A stretch of DNA of 64,000 nucleotides from Sesamum alatum (GCA_034509735.1 JACGWO010000006.1:4851001-4915000); one strand, 5' to 3'. Numbered from the stretch's first letter, positions 1 through 11,708 are shown. Numbers and translations: made by a program. Notes: generated by a model not told the origin, from the sequence alone.

Positions 1-846
1 GTCTAACAAATATATATCTCCATTAGTCAAAATTTATCGAATTTATTGATATTAGGAAAAGAAAAAATTAAATAAGAATCCATATTTATCCCCAATTGAC
101 TTATTAATGACTTGTTGTAGGTTAAAAGATCTTTTCCTAACCAAACTACTCTTATACATATTTACATGCTAATACATGTGAGGGGGTACATTTATACGTC
201 TTTACACGCTAATGCGTGTGAGGAGGTATATAATCACTACTCTTATAAGGACGTAGTTTGGTCAGACAATATTTGTTTGACCTGCAATAAGTCAGTAATA
301 AGTCAATCAAGAGTAAATATGGATTTTCATTCAATTTTTTTGTTAATATCGACAAATTCGGTGAATTTTGACTAAGAGATGGATCTATTTGTTAGATGCA
401 AACATAGTCAAGGAATTAGATGTAATTTCTCAAATCACAAGAGATTTACGTATAATTACACCAAATTCAGGGAGAATGGTGTAATTATACCTAATAAATA
501 TTATTCTATATATTATATATAATAGTTTAATTAAATATCAATTATATAATAAGTTTGATACATATTATATAATTTATTTAAAAACTCAAATGGCTAATAT
601 TTTGTTTTAATTAAATTCTTGAAAACACTACTTCATTGTGCACTTCACTCAGATTATTGGAGAAGTAAATATTTAGAGTAGAATCACACAATGGTCACAG
701 TATGCCTCAAACAATAGGTTGCTCATACGGTAACTTACAAAGTACTCCCCAACATTATCCTCACATAGGTACAGGGAATCAAACACACTATCATCTAATA
801 GAAGCATTGTGTCATTGCTAATTGAACCAACAAACATTGACTTTGA
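1..846. other. AT-rich intergenic DNA, nothing recognised
   Basis: No gene, RNA or element with readable ends is seen. A short pair of near-identical segments around 160-225 (both with a 'tacaygctaatrcrtgtgagg' core) is a small direct duplication. Confidence 0.5.
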
Positions 847-855
847 AGAGATTTA

Positions 856-1349
856 GGGAAAATTATTTTTTTAGTCCGTTAAGTATGTTCAATATTAATT
901 TTAGTTCGGTAACTATGCCCATTTTTTTCTAGGTCCAGTAACTTGCAACATTGATGAGATTTAGTTCTCCGGTGGTCGATTTTTTATTTTTTGGCTGGAA
1001 ATATTACATGACATGCCAACTGGACATATTTTGAGAATTTTTAAGCGTACGTGGCAATTGAAATGAGGTGGATTTTAATTTGAATGCCACCTAATACATG
1101 TGGTTGTACAAGTGGCAACTAATACATGTGGTTGTACACATGTATAAGTTGCTGTAAATTAATCAAATAGTTGCCATGTGTGTATTTTCTGACTAATTTC
1201 AAAAGATCGCCGGAAAATTGATAAAAAACCCTAAATTGGACTAAATCTCATCAATTTTGCAAGTTACTGGACTTAGAAAAAAATAGACATAGTTATCGAA
1301 CTAAAATTAATATTGGGCATACTTAGGGGACTAAAAAAATAATTTTTCC
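856..1349. mobile_element. Mutator-type MITE with 9-bp TSD
   Basis: The ends form long inverted arms: GGGAAAATTATTTTTTTAGTCC at the left matches the reverse complement of the right end, and the arms continue for about 120 bp. The element is flanked by the exact 9-bp duplication AGAGATTTA (847-855 and 1350-1358). A 9-bp duplication is the hallmark of Mutator-like transposition. The 494-bp body has no ORF, so it is non-autonomous. Confidence 0.85.
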
Positions 1350-1358
1350 AGAGATTTA

Positions 1359-2800
1359 TTCTATTTTACATTTCTTGAGCATTCAGTTTTTTGGAATTTC
1401 ATATTAAAGTTGAAATAATTTCATAAATGTGAATTATTTATTCACATACAGTTTCTTCTATAGGTCAAATACACTTTTCACCTGTGAAGTATGTTTATAG
1501 TTGCATTCACTCCCTTAAAATATAAAAAAAAAATAACACGAGTCCCCTATTATAAAATTGGCTATAATTTTTTGGATGAAAATGTCCTTATCATTTAACA
1601 TCCTTAAAATATATTTATTACAAGTATTCTCCTAAATGATAATTGGATTATTACAAGTTTTTTTTTTTAATTTGAAACCAATCTTATTCAAAATTTATAA
1701 CTTTTGTTTAGTATAGAAACTCCATAAGCTTACAATTTTAATATTTTTTTATATATTTTCTTTTGAGTTTTGCATATTTTATGTTTTATATTGTTATATA
1801 TCTAAACACCTATATATGCATAACTTTGTAAAAATATTGCCGATACAATTTAAAAAATTATAGAGCTTATCTATGTATTGAAACATACATTTGTATATCA
1901 TTAACCTATAATATTCCATAATTTTGTAAGCAATGTTGTGATATGTTTGAATATTTATCATGTCATTGAATGTAAAATATATAGTTAAATAACATATTCT
2001 TTTTTATAAAATTATATGCATGAAATATATAGTTATATACAAATTAATATATTTATGTGTAGTTTTTGCATAAAAGATACTCTATAAAATAATGTTACAG
2101 ATAGTAAACTTTGAAATATTTCTACATTAAATAATTTATAATAAAATGATAACTCTTAAATATTATTATTTAAATAAAAGTTCTTATATAATTTCAAAAT
2201 TACTAAAAAAAGTTCACCGAAACATTTTGTGATAAACATACTTTAGAGATGTAAATGAAAAGCTTTTGGAAGGTAAGTAAAAAGGTTATTTTTATCGTAT
2301 CAATACCAAATTATTTTGTTATAGTGAGATTTTGTTATATATCATACTTTAGGGGATGAATGCGACTCATGGGGTTGAACAATAAAAGGGCCCACAAAGA
2401 CCTAATTGCCCTTGAAAATGCCGAAAATTACAAGATAAGGATTCGCGTTTTTTTGTTCAGGTCAGGTTAGACCCGACACACATAACTCAGCAACCCGTTA
2501 TCACAGTCCTTGATCTTCAATCCATCTAAGGGCAGGTCATCAAACACGTGAATGCACACCCTCGCTGACACATTAACTTTTATAAATATTGGGGACTCGA
2601 TAAGACAGGTATACATTTATGTTCCTAATATTTCTAGCGGGCCTCTTGATGTGGGGATTGTTTGGGAACCTATCTGGAAGGCCCTTCCTTCTCATGGCAC
2701 CACTAAGTGGTGGATGAAAGGTTCTAAGGGTGGAAAGTGAGAATAAGGCTTGAAAGTTCAACTAATTTATTGTTATTTTATAAATAAAAATTAGATAAAT
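1359..2800. other. AT-rich intergenic DNA with a possible decayed foldback
   Basis: Most of this stretch is low-complexity AT DNA. Weak inverted similarity (a 'gttgcattcactccctta'-like segment near 1500 against its complement near 2350) hints at an old TIR element at about 1462-2375, with no readable TSD. A 62-codon ORF at 2552-2740 resembles nothing I recognise and is probably chance or a repeat fragment. Confidence 0.35.
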
Positions 2801-3020
2801 CTTATTGACACCTTATGAGATTAAGCCTAATTATAAAACATTCATTATCCTTTGTAAAATTATAGGTATACCCTCTGAGAGGGTGTTTGTGTAAAGTTTT
2901 ATTGCTAAATAAAAAGTTTATTTGTAATTAAAATTACAATTTCAATGAGGTATTTATAATTTTGCAAAAAGGTAGGAGTATATGTGTAATTAACCTAATC
3001 TAAAGAGGTGTTAGTGTAAT
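2801..3020. mobile_element. Foldback MITE, about 220 bp
   Basis: The two halves are imperfect inverted copies. 'attgacaccttatgagatta' on the left pairs with the complement of 'taatctaaagaggtgttagt' on the right, and 'tttgtaaaattataggtata' pairs with 'tatttataattttgcaaa'. The element has no coding capacity. Its superfamily is undetermined because no clean TSD was found. Confidence 0.5.
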
Positions 3021-3065
3021 ACCCATAAAAACAATTGGGATGAAGAGATGGTTATATATATTTTA

Positions 3066-3450
3066 TCTATACTATTATATAAAAAAAATTCATTTTTTAC
3101 TCACAAGTAGCGGTTAATGATACTGACGCATCACTTTTTTATAATGCCAAAAATAGCCCTTATCTATACTATTATATAAAAGAACCCTCTTTTTTACTCA
3201 TAAATAGCGATTAATGACATTGACGCACCACTTTTTTGTGATGCTAAAAATAACCCTCATTGATATGATAACTACTTTATTCAACTTTCCAAATTTTATA
3301 TTAATTGATAAATTAGTTTTTTCTTTCTTTCCTTTTTTTTTTTTTAATATGATGTGTTAGTTTACATATTTTACTCTTATTTATAAGATATTTTAAAGCA
3401 TATAAAATTATTTATTAATGCATGCAGGACCGGCGTGCCACGACGACTAG
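3066..3450 (+). mobile_element. Short non-autonomous Helitron
   Basis: The 5' end reads A|TCTATACTATTATATAAAAG, the usual plant Helitron start, and the 3' end is a GC-rich hairpin region (GGCGTGCCACGACGA) followed by CTAG|T. The first about 97 bp are duplicated in tandem (starts at 3066 and 3163), so the minimal element is 3163-3450. The same 3' end occurs in reverse orientation at 53754-53781. There is no Rep/helicase coding sequence. Confidence 0.75.
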
Positions 3451-4058
3451 TTATTATTGAAGATCACCTATTTGGTGTCTCAAATTTTTGATCTGCCATC
3501 TTTTTTAAATTATTTACATTTTTTTTCCTTTTCTCAGCTCCAAATCTCTCTCTCTCTCTCTCCTACTCTTCTCTTAATAACTTCTCCTACCTTTATCTTT
3601 TACTATTTTTTATTTATTTAATTAACATAGATATTTTAAAAAATTAATAATTATATTATTTATATTTTAAATTAATTACACATATTTGAGTATGCCATAC
3701 ACATTGGTCTCGAAATAAATATATTGAGGATATTTTAGTTTACACATATTTTATCAAGCAAGGTAGTTACTCGAGGGTCTTTTTTGGTTGAGAGTTTCAA
3801 TTAACCCCACAACTCTACTTACATGAGAATTGAAAGAGCTTTTTCTTTCTTTTCTTTTCTTTTTTTTTTTTTATAAATCGGTTATAATTACATAATGAAC
3901 TTTAATACCAATAATCAATATCAAACATTTATAACCAACCAATAATTACTACTAAAATAGATCAATTCCCATATTATTGTCGGACTCAAATCAATGACCT
4001 TTTAGTCATGGAATCTCATTGCAAAACAAAATTAAATGTGCAACAATTTCCAAGAGTT
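3451..4058. other. AT-rich intergenic DNA with a short (CT)n tract
   Basis: A (CT)n tract lies near 3546-3562 and a T-rich run near 3841-3872. No gene is seen. Confidence 0.4.
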
Positions 4059-4287
4059 GCCAATAAAGCCTAGCTCAGTTGGCGAAACTGAGGCCCCATG
4101 ATCCTAGAGGTCATGGGTTCGAATCCCCTGCGTGGGATGATTTGTTTCTACTGCATAGTAGGTTTATTTGTTTCTACTGTAGAGTAGGTTATATTGTATT
4201 TGTCTCTGTCTGTTATTGATATTGACAGAATTGATTGTAACAGCTTTATTTCAATTAATAAAATTTATCGCTTCCAACTAAAAAAAA
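4059..4287 (+). mobile_element. tRNA-derived SINE with 14-bp TSD
   Basis: The 5' part carries both internal Pol III promoter boxes: an A box TAGCTCAGTTGG at 4071-4082 and a B box GGTTCGAATCC at 4116-4126. An unrelated body and a 3' A-run (4280-4289) follow. The insertion is flanked by the exact duplication AATTTCCAAGAGTT at 4045-4058 and 4288-4301. A tRNA-like head, A-tail and variable-length TSD are diagnostic of a SINE. It is not a functional tRNA gene: there is no acceptor-stem closure after the B box. The family is not assigned. Confidence 0.9.
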
Positions 4288-4657
4288 AATTTCCAAGAGT
4301 TAATTGGAGACTATGCATAATCAAAACAAGCCCAACTCAAAAAAAAAAAAAAAAAAAAAAAGCCCAACTCAAACTACACAAACAATATATATAGAAACAC
4401 TACAACATTGCATATCGATGCTAAAAAATAGAACCCATAATGTCACATAGAGGAAATATGATAGATAAACCCTAGCAATTCATGGAGATGGAGAGAAGAA
4501 CTTACAAAGAAAAACACATGTATCAAGATGGGATCTATACTGTCAAATCCCAATTATACTTGAAAGAAAGTTGAATTTTAAGGCAGTGACGTAATTTCAA
4601 TTAATATTTTAAAGGCAAAATTGACATTTTACATAAGGTATTGATGAGCCAGACTTA

Positions 4658-4926
4658 GAGGGTGTTTGGCTAAGTTTATAAGTTTATCAAAATATCTTAT
4701 AAGATGTTTGTGAGCTTATAAGCTCCAAAATTTTGTTTGGCAAAATTTTTGTTAAAGAGCTTATAAGATCTCAAAATAAGATGTTTTGAATCTTATAAGC
4801 TATTTAAAAAAATGTTAAAATTTCTAACTTTTTTCAAAACATTTTATAAGTTCTATAAGATTAATATGTTATATTACAAAACTACCCTTATTCACGACAC
4901 ACACTCTCTCTACATACACACACACT

Positions 4927-5007
<81 letters not shown>

Positions 5008-5526
5008 TCTCTCCCTCTCTACACACACACGCAAACACAAACACACACACGCATACTACACACACAAGACTCTTTCTCTCTCTCTCTCTCCCACACACAT
5101 AGATACTCTCTCTCTAGGATTTTAATTTTTTTTTTGTTATTAATTTTTTTTTCATTTAAAAAAGAGAAATTGCTTCATTATTAAATAATAAATTATTATA
5201 GCTAATAAATTTTTATTTGAAGTTAAATCAATGTGTACTATTTATGATTTTTAAAAATAAAATATGCCAACAAAAATAATAATTTATTTGATTCGAATAG
5301 TATCATATCCTTTTTGGTCATTTTATCAATAAAAAGACCTTATTATGCCAAACACCCTAATATCTTATAAGATGTGAAAACATCTTCTAAGCTATAACAT
5401 CTTATTTTATCCAAACACGTTAAGAACTTGTTTTTAAAATAAGATCCAACATCTTATAAGCTCCTAAAACATCTTATAAGATGTAGGAGCTTATAAGATG
5501 TTTTAAAAAAAGCTTAGTCAAACACC
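4658..5526. mobile_element. TIR element with internal (CT)n microsatellite, copy A
   Basis: The ends read GAGGGTGTTTGGCTAAG and CTTAGTCAAACACC, with subterminal inverted copies of 'acatcttataagatgt'. The core holds a long (CT)n tract at 4931-5012. No transposase is present. The end sequence resembles hAT or Tourist-like plant elements, but no unambiguous TSD is readable, so the superfamily is left open. Its right end abuts copy B directly. Copies B and C share the same internal sequence. Confidence 0.65.
4931..5012. repeat. (CT)n microsatellite
   Basis: A nearly perfect CT dinucleotide run inside copy A. The short open frames across it (Ser-Leu one way, Arg-Glu the other) are artefacts of the repeat. 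Confidence 0.95.
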
Positions 5527-5772
5527 AGAGGGTGTTTGGCAAAGCTTATAAGCTCCTCAAAATATCTTATAAGATGTATAAGAGCTTATAAGCTCTAAAA
5601 AATTGTTTGACAATTTTTTTTTGAAAGACCTTATAAGATATCAAAATAAGATGTTTTGGATCTTATAAGCTCTTTAGAAAAAAGATAACCTCCTCCAACT
5701 TTTTTCTTAAGATCTTATAAGCTCTATAAGATTAATGTGTAATTAGACAAAAATACACTCATTCACACACCC

Positions 5773-5816
<44 letters not shown>

Positions 5817-5844
5817 TCTCACACTCCTCTCTCTCTCTCTCTCC

Positions 5845-5880
<36 letters not shown>

Positions 5881-6551
5881 TTTCTCGCTCTCACCACACA
5901 CAAATACACTTTCTCTCTCTTAAGATTTTAAAGCATTTTATTGGTATTTAATTTTTCTTTCAGTTGAAAGTGAGAAATTATTTCATTACTTAATAAATTA
6001 TTATTTATGAAATAAAAAAATGCTATTGATATTATATTTACTGAAAAAAAATATAAATTAACGACATTAAAAATTATACGACTAAAAAATAGTCATTTCG
6101 TTAACAAAGAGAATATCAATTATACATCAATGTCAATATTCAACTAACATTAATGTACATATATATTATTTTTATTCAAAAAATTAGGTAATAATTATAA
6201 TTATTTTCTTTTTTTTTAAAAAAAAAATTATCTAATAAATTTTTATTTGAAGTTAATCTAATGTGTACTATTTATGAAATTATTTTAAAAGTATTTAAAA
6301 ACAAAATATGTCAACAAAAATAATAATTTATTTTATTCTAGTAGTATCATGTCCTTTTTGGTCATTTTACCAATAAAAAGACCTTATTATGCCAAACACC
6401 ATAACATCTTATAAGATGTGAAAACATCTTATTTTACCCAAACACTTTAGGAGCTTATTTTTAAAATAAGATCCAACATTATAAGATGCTAAAACATCTT
6501 ATAAGATGTAGGAGCTTATAAGATGTTTTAAAAAAGCTTAGCAAAACACTC
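5527..6551. mobile_element. TIR element with internal (CT)n/(CA)n, copy B
   Basis: Same family and same orientation as copy A. It starts GAGGGTGTTTGGCAAAG and ends CTTAGCAAAACACT, with CT and CA tracts at 5770-5880 in the same internal position. It begins at the first base after copy A, giving a head-to-tail pair that may derive from tandem duplication or nested insertion into the same site. Confidence 0.65.
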
Positions 6552-6689
6552 ACTTAATTAAATTAATCATAGTGCACTAGGGGCACGCTTACTTCAATGA
6601 TGTGATAACTGAAAGACATGATTGAAGTGAAATAATATGTGTGATTTAATTATTTAATAGAATGTGTTTAATACTCTGATTCGGGTCGA

Positions 6690-7129
6690 GATACTCAATC
6701 TCTGGAGTTAGCATGGGATCACTTCGATATTCTCAGGAGGTCTCAATCCAGCAGCTCGTCCCAGACAATGCGGTCCCTGAAAAGAGAGCAAACGTGAGCC
6801 TAGCCGGGATGGTCCCCGGCGAAGACCCTCCGATGATTAAGTCAGATGATGCTCGAGATAGAAGAAATCGATCACGAATAGTTGTAGTTGTAATAAATGA
6901 GCAATCTGTCTATTTATAGGGCCATGTGTACGGATTCGTCCGGTCCACGTGGCAAGATCTTGGCGATTTCCTACTAACAGCATCGAAGGCGATTGATAGA
7001 TCCACGTGTCCGGATCGGGTCGAGGACACTCAAACCGATTGGAAAAGGGTGCGGATCCTAATGGCTCTAGTACTGTAATTCTGGTCTCTTTCAAGGGCAT
7101 TTTTGGAATAGGAGTGATAACCCCCATCA
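6690..7129 (-). mobile_element. Solo or truncated gypsy LTR
   Basis: On the minus strand the segment starts TGATGGGGGTTATC and has a TATA-like CCCTATAAATAG. Downstream comes GACTTAATCATCGGAGGG then GTCTTCGCCGGGGACC, a signature I associate with leaders and LTRs of plant gypsy elements. No internal domain is attached on either side. The other boundary (near 6690) is approximate. Confidence 0.55.
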
Positions 7130-7392
7130 TACTCATTTTCCCTATGTGCTAGAAGATAAAAGATCCACTGAATTTGAGAACTCATTTTGCACAAATCAAC
7201 CAAGTAGTATGAGGAAGAGCAATGTAAGAAATCCCAACTTCAACTTGTGAGTTAAGAAGATCATTTTGATTTTACTACTTAGATAATAAACTAGCCTTCC
7301 TATACTTTTTCTTTTTAGTTTCAAAAGGCCAAATTACTAAATTGCAAAATAAATTGTATGAAAAATCTTTCTCTCAACAAGTTATTTGAGCT

Positions 7393-8094
7393 TGATATGG
7401 TGGGAATCTTTTTACTCAAGAGAGGATGATCTCTGCCTTTTTGGTGCTTGGGGTGTGAGTTTTTATAGCCGAGTTCTGGGGATCATGATCGTATATGGAG
7501 ATCTTCCCGCAAGATCTCTTCATGATTTGCCATATCTTACCCTGTCAGAATCGATTAGGTCCCTCTGGTCTGCCTCTTATTCTGTTCGTGGTCGAGGGCC
7601 TTGTGTGTTGCTTTACTGTGGTGGGGATTTTTTTTCTAGCTTCGTTTTTCATGCCTATCTTAAGGACTTCTGTATTTTTAAGGCGCTTACTGGTTCGTTT
7701 GATTCCCTTGGCCTTCTTTGTACCTTCCTTGAGTGAGCCTTCTTTTCTTACGGGCATCTATGGGGGACACTCCTTCATAAGGGGCTTCTGGTTTCTTTCT
7801 CGTGGCTTCCATCGATCACTTCCATATTTTTGCCTATGTATTTGTCCTTTATTTGACCTCCTCTATTTACGAGGCCTTTAGCCTTCCGAGGCCTTGTTTC
7901 TGGGTTTGTTACGAGGACTATGCCCGCTCAATGTCTGCAGACCCTTCGTATTTACACTTGCATATTTCCCTCCTCCACTTGGCTTCGCCATTCGTGGTGC
8001 CTAGCTTTTTTTGCCTCTTTCTCGGGACTACGAGGTGCACTTCCCAGCTCTTTTTGGAGCTAATTACGATGGCCTATGCTTACGACCCATATCA
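7393..8094 (-). repeat. 3' LTR of LTR1 element
   Basis: 702 bp, bounded by TGATATGG and CCATATCA. A minus-strand TATA box (CTATAAAAACTC) lies at about 7460-7471, so most of the LTR is U3. Confidence 0.93.
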
Positions 8095-8142
8095 CTTGCC
8101 CCCTATTCTCTTTTATCCCATCTTCTGGCGGGATAAAAGAGA
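8095..8142 (-). promoter_or_regulatory. Polypurine tract with adjoining 13-bp hairpin
   Basis: Next to the 3' LTR the minus strand reads AGAGAATAGGGGGCAAG, a purine-rich tract that would prime plus-strand DNA synthesis. Overlapping its upstream side is a perfect inverted repeat: TCTCTTTTATCCC at 8107-8119 and GGGATAAAAGAGA at 8130-8142, with a 10-nt loop. Confidence 0.6.
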
Positions 8143-8411
8143 TTTTTTCTCAGCTTTTGAATTTTTGAAAATGTCTGATAGACTTTTGGTTTTTGGCGGT
8201 TGATGAGAGATGAGGTTTTTAACCTCGCAGTAATGATTGCCCCTGATTTAATTGTCGCCCACTAGCTTGGCCACGCAGTGAGACGCGCTTGCCACCTCTT
8301 TCTCTGTTTAATCGTTGAATGTCGCTTGTCTTTCTAAAGGAGGCTCTTCATTTTTACTGACAGCCTTTTTACCCTCTCCCCAAGGTGCTATTTCAAAATT
8401 CTTTCGTCCTC

Positions 8412-8419
8412 TTTAAATA
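8412..8419 (+). promoter_or_regulatory. Putative TATA box of the antisense extra gene
   Basis: TTTAAATA, followed by a pyrimidine-rich stretch (8428-8460) typical of a plant transcription start and leader. It lies about 240 bp before the first ATG of the plus-strand ORF. This is inference from position only. Confidence 0.35.
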
Positions 8420-8650
8420 CCGCCCTTTCATCACCCTTCTTCTTCATTCTTTCCTCTCGCATTCTCCTATTTTAGAGCGAAGATTCTTCAGCTGCACCAT
8501 TTTAGCGTCCTTCATCTCCGTTTTTTCCATGTATTGTATCTCTACCAAGTTGCCTTCCACCTTTTTATACTCCGTTATTCTTCCTTAGGCTTTTTGTTTA
8601 GTTTTGGGTAGGGAGATTTAGTGTCGGTCTGACCCTTTTTTGGGCATTTT

Positions 8651-10657
8651 ATGGGCGGGAACTCCACTAGTGATTGGACCTCTTTTGGGACTTCTGAACC
8701 TATTTCCCCTCCTCTGGTTTCTCAAGTGTTACCCCAAAAAATTAGGGGGAAAATGCCCCGTCGCACTAGGGGTTCCTCCTCTAGTGAAAATGCATCTCCC
8801 GTTCCGGTTATGGTGTCTAGTGAGGCCATGTCAGTATCTCAGGTACCTCCACTACTATGACTGCGGAGTCGGTTAGGAAGTTGGTAGCTCAGGTCGCCCT
8901 CCCCGCCAATTATGACTGGGTCCTCCCTTCTGCTTCAGATTCCGCTAGTGATCCCCCCCTGGTTTTTTGACGGTTTATTCGGCCCAGCTTCTTTCTGGGC
9001 TGAGGTTCCCTTTGCCTCCTCTTACGGTGGAGATTTTCAATCTGCTAGGAATTCTTCCTAGTCAACTTTTACCAAATTCCTATTGGCTGGTAGTAGGATT
9101 TCTCCTATGCTCCCAACTTTATAGCTTTTCTCCTTCTGTTGGAAACTTCTTAGAAGTTTTAGCTCCAAAAATCACTACTGGGGAATGTTTTTTTTATATC
9201 TGTCTCCTCGTCCTGGTCTTACATTTCTTAGGGAGAAGCCTTCTTCCCACGGGGCTTGGAAGTCTCGTTTCTTTTTTGTTAGGAAACCCAATTAGGATGT
9301 ACCTACCACTTGGGCCTGGTCTTTGAATGCCTTACCTCCTCTGAACCTGGGGGATATTAAGAGGGTGATGAAGGAGGCTGGTCTAGTAGATCATGAGTTT
9401 AATGCCAAGGCCATACTGGATGAGGAGTTACTGATAGTGGCGGGCCTCCACCCAGCACCTGACAAATACGAGGGCCCTCTCGATCGTATTACTAGATTTC
9501 GTAAGTTTCCATTCCTCGTACTTTCTTGCTTCCTTTTAAAGTTGATTGTTTGATTTGTCTCTTTTTGCAGGAATAATGATGAACCGGGCTGCCGTGCGCA
9601 AATTCATTCCTGATGACGTCCTGGCCATGCGTTCGAGTTCTGGGACGAGGTCAGCTCCTTCCACTCCCTCGGACCTACCCCCTGAGCTCACTCCTACTTC
9701 AAGGACGACCCCTCCCCCGCCAGCTTCGGTGCCTTGTCCCCAAGAGACTCCGGTAATCGAGGTGGTCACTTCTCCGGAGGATGTACCCCCCATGGTTCCT
9801 CCTGCGGACCTTCCCCAAGATGTACATCCTTCTTCCTCGCTGCCTCCTCCGGTGGAAGACTTGCCATCCTCCCATAAGAGGCCTCGGATTGATGTCGAGG
9901 GTACTGAGGATGCTCCGACTGCAGCTGGCCCTTCTGAACCTGCTTTTCCTGCACCTGTGCTTACTCCTCGTATGGACCCACAAGCTGGGGCTTTTAACAT
10001 GTCCATGGCGGTGAATCGAGTTGATGTAGAGGTGTTGACCCCTCGAACTTTTACAGGCATAAGGAACCTTATCCTCTCCCATGCTTCCGTGGTAAGTTCC
10101 TTCTTCTCTTCCTCATTATCCTCATATATACCCCTTTTTTTTTTACTTTATCTTTTGGCTTTGTAGATTCCTGCGGCTGTAACTACTATGGTGGAAAAAT
10201 ACACTTATTCTCTAAGGAATGGGGAGATGCTTCGACGGGAGTTGCAAGAGACAAAAGCTTCGGTTCGAGCCCAATGTGCTGAATTTGAGAAACAGGCGAG
10301 AGAGAGAGAGAAAACAAGCCTAAGGAGGAGTTAGATGCTCTAAAAAATCAAATGGTGAAGAAAGATAGTCAAATTGCCATGTTGACTATGGAAAACGCTG
10401 CTATCAAAGCTTCTACCATGCAAGCATACGCTCGAGGTCGGGAGGAAGGGGCTTCGTCTGCCATCTTGGTTTTTAAGGAGTCCGTTGAGTATGCTGACGA
10501 GATGTACCGCCAAGCTTCGGCCTACTACGTAGACGGTTTCGCGACCTGCTTGGCCCAATTCAAGAACATAGGCAATCTTCCTCCTGATTTTGATCTTAGT
10601 TTTGTAAATGTTCGAGTAGATGGTTTTGGAAACGTCGATGTAGGCCCTTCTAGTTAG
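8651..10657 (+). pseudogene. Antisense extra ORF of the Tat-like element (PF04195-like), spliced, broken
   Basis: This gene lies on the strand opposite to gag-pol, between integrase and the 3' LTR. The first ATG is at 8651. The region near 8990-9330 (FPLPPLTVEIFNLLG, then PNSYWLVVGFLL) matches my memory of the 'putative gypsy type transposon' domain (PF04195) found in antisense ORFs of Tat elements. Two introns are visible: GTAAGT at 9501 to TTTGCAG ending 9570, and GTAAGT at 10092 to TTTGTAG ending 10166. Both restore frame across the junction. The middle exon is Pro/Ser-rich, and the last exon (10167-10657) looks like a coiled coil. Frameshifts at about 8855 and 8960, a stop near 9290 and a slip in the (GA)n run at 10298-10312 inactivate it. 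Its function is unknown. Confidence 0.7.
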
Positions 10658-10839
10658 GGTTTCAAGTATTTTGGGGAATTTTTTGGGTAATTCCTCTTCC
10701 TTTTGAACGAGGCTTCTTTTTTGTACTCGTCTTTTGTAATAGAAGACCTCTGATATTTATTTATCGAATAACGTTTTTAGGTTTTTTTTTGGTGCGTTTT
10801 TCCTAAATTTTGAATTATGTAATGTGTTCCTTTAATCCT

Positions 10840-11120
10840 GAATTTTAATAGGTTCTCTTCTTAATTTCGGACCTAAACGGGTTCGCTTTTACTTTCGAAT
10901 ACTAGAGGGTTCCTTCTTAACTTCGAACCTCAACGGGTCCTTTCTTAACTTCGAATCTCAGAGGGTCCTTACTTAACTTTGAACCTCAGAGGGTCCTTAC
11001 TTAACTTCGAACTTTGATGGGTTCCTTCTTAACTTCGAACCTCAATGGGTTCTTTCTTAACTTCGAACCGCAACGGGTTCTTTTTCACTTCGAACCTCAA
11101 TGGGTTCTTTTTCCAGTTTT
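10840..11120. repeat. Tandem repeat, about 31-bp unit, in LTR1
   Basis: About nine degenerate copies of a unit like 'cttcgaacctcaacgggtt' plus 'ctttcttaa' lie between the integrase gene and the antisense ORF. Such arrays are known in the 3' regions of Tat-lineage elements. Confidence 0.85.
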
Positions 11121-11189
11121 GAACTTCCCTAGAGGTGCGTTCGTGATAACATGGAAATTTCATAAGCTTTCCTTATTACTCGGTGGCAT

Positions 11190-11708
11190 TTAACAATAGA
11201 ACATTTTGAGATTACAAATGCTCCAAGTTCGATGGATTTCCTGGCCCTTGATCGAGGCAAGCTTGTATACCCCTTCCCTTAAGACTGCTTTGACGACGTA
11301 GGTTCCTTCCCATTTTGGTTCAAGCTTTCCTACTGGCCTCTGGATTTCGACTTTTCTTAACACTAAGTCCCCAATCTGCAAGATCCGTTGCTTGACGATC
11401 GAGTTATAGGCTCGCACAGTCTTTCGTCGATAGTTTTATAGCCTGATCCTTGCTTCTGTACGTCCTTCGTCGATGAGATTCAACTCTTGTCCCTGAGCCT
11501 CTATATTGGCCTCCTCGTCGTACCGAGCTACTCGCATCATCGGTTCCATGATTTCAGCTGGGATGAGGGCTTCGGACCCATACACTAGAAAAAATGGGGT
11601 CTCTAACGTGCTCGAACGAGGGGTGGTTCGATATGCCCATAGTACTCCGGGGATTTCATCGACCCAATTTCCTTTCAATGCCCCCAGTTTTGTTTTTAAG
11701 TTCTGCAA
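11190..11708 (-). pseudogene. Integrase C-terminal part (LTR1)
   Basis: Two open segments with a frame break between them. 11436-11708 has the motif GVLWAYRTTPRSST followed by PFFLVYGSEALIPAEI, typical of the end of the plant gypsy integrase core. 11190-11417 has ILQIGDLVLRKVE, then WEGTYVV and ending HRTWSICNLKMFY, the GPF/Y-like C-terminal module. It continues from the integrase core at 11895. Confidence 0.85.

Noticed and set aside
4066..4140. Possible tRNA gene
   Set aside because: A and B boxes are present, but there is no closing acceptor stem, and the A-tail plus 14-bp TSD show a SINE.
4812..5102. Ser-Leu and Arg-Glu repeat ORFs
   Set aside because: Produced by the (CT)n microsatellite on both strands.
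9536..10082. Minus-strand ORFs of up to 174 codons opposite the extra gene
   Set aside because: Shadow frames of the Pro/Ser-rich plus-strand exon. No homology, and they cross its introns.
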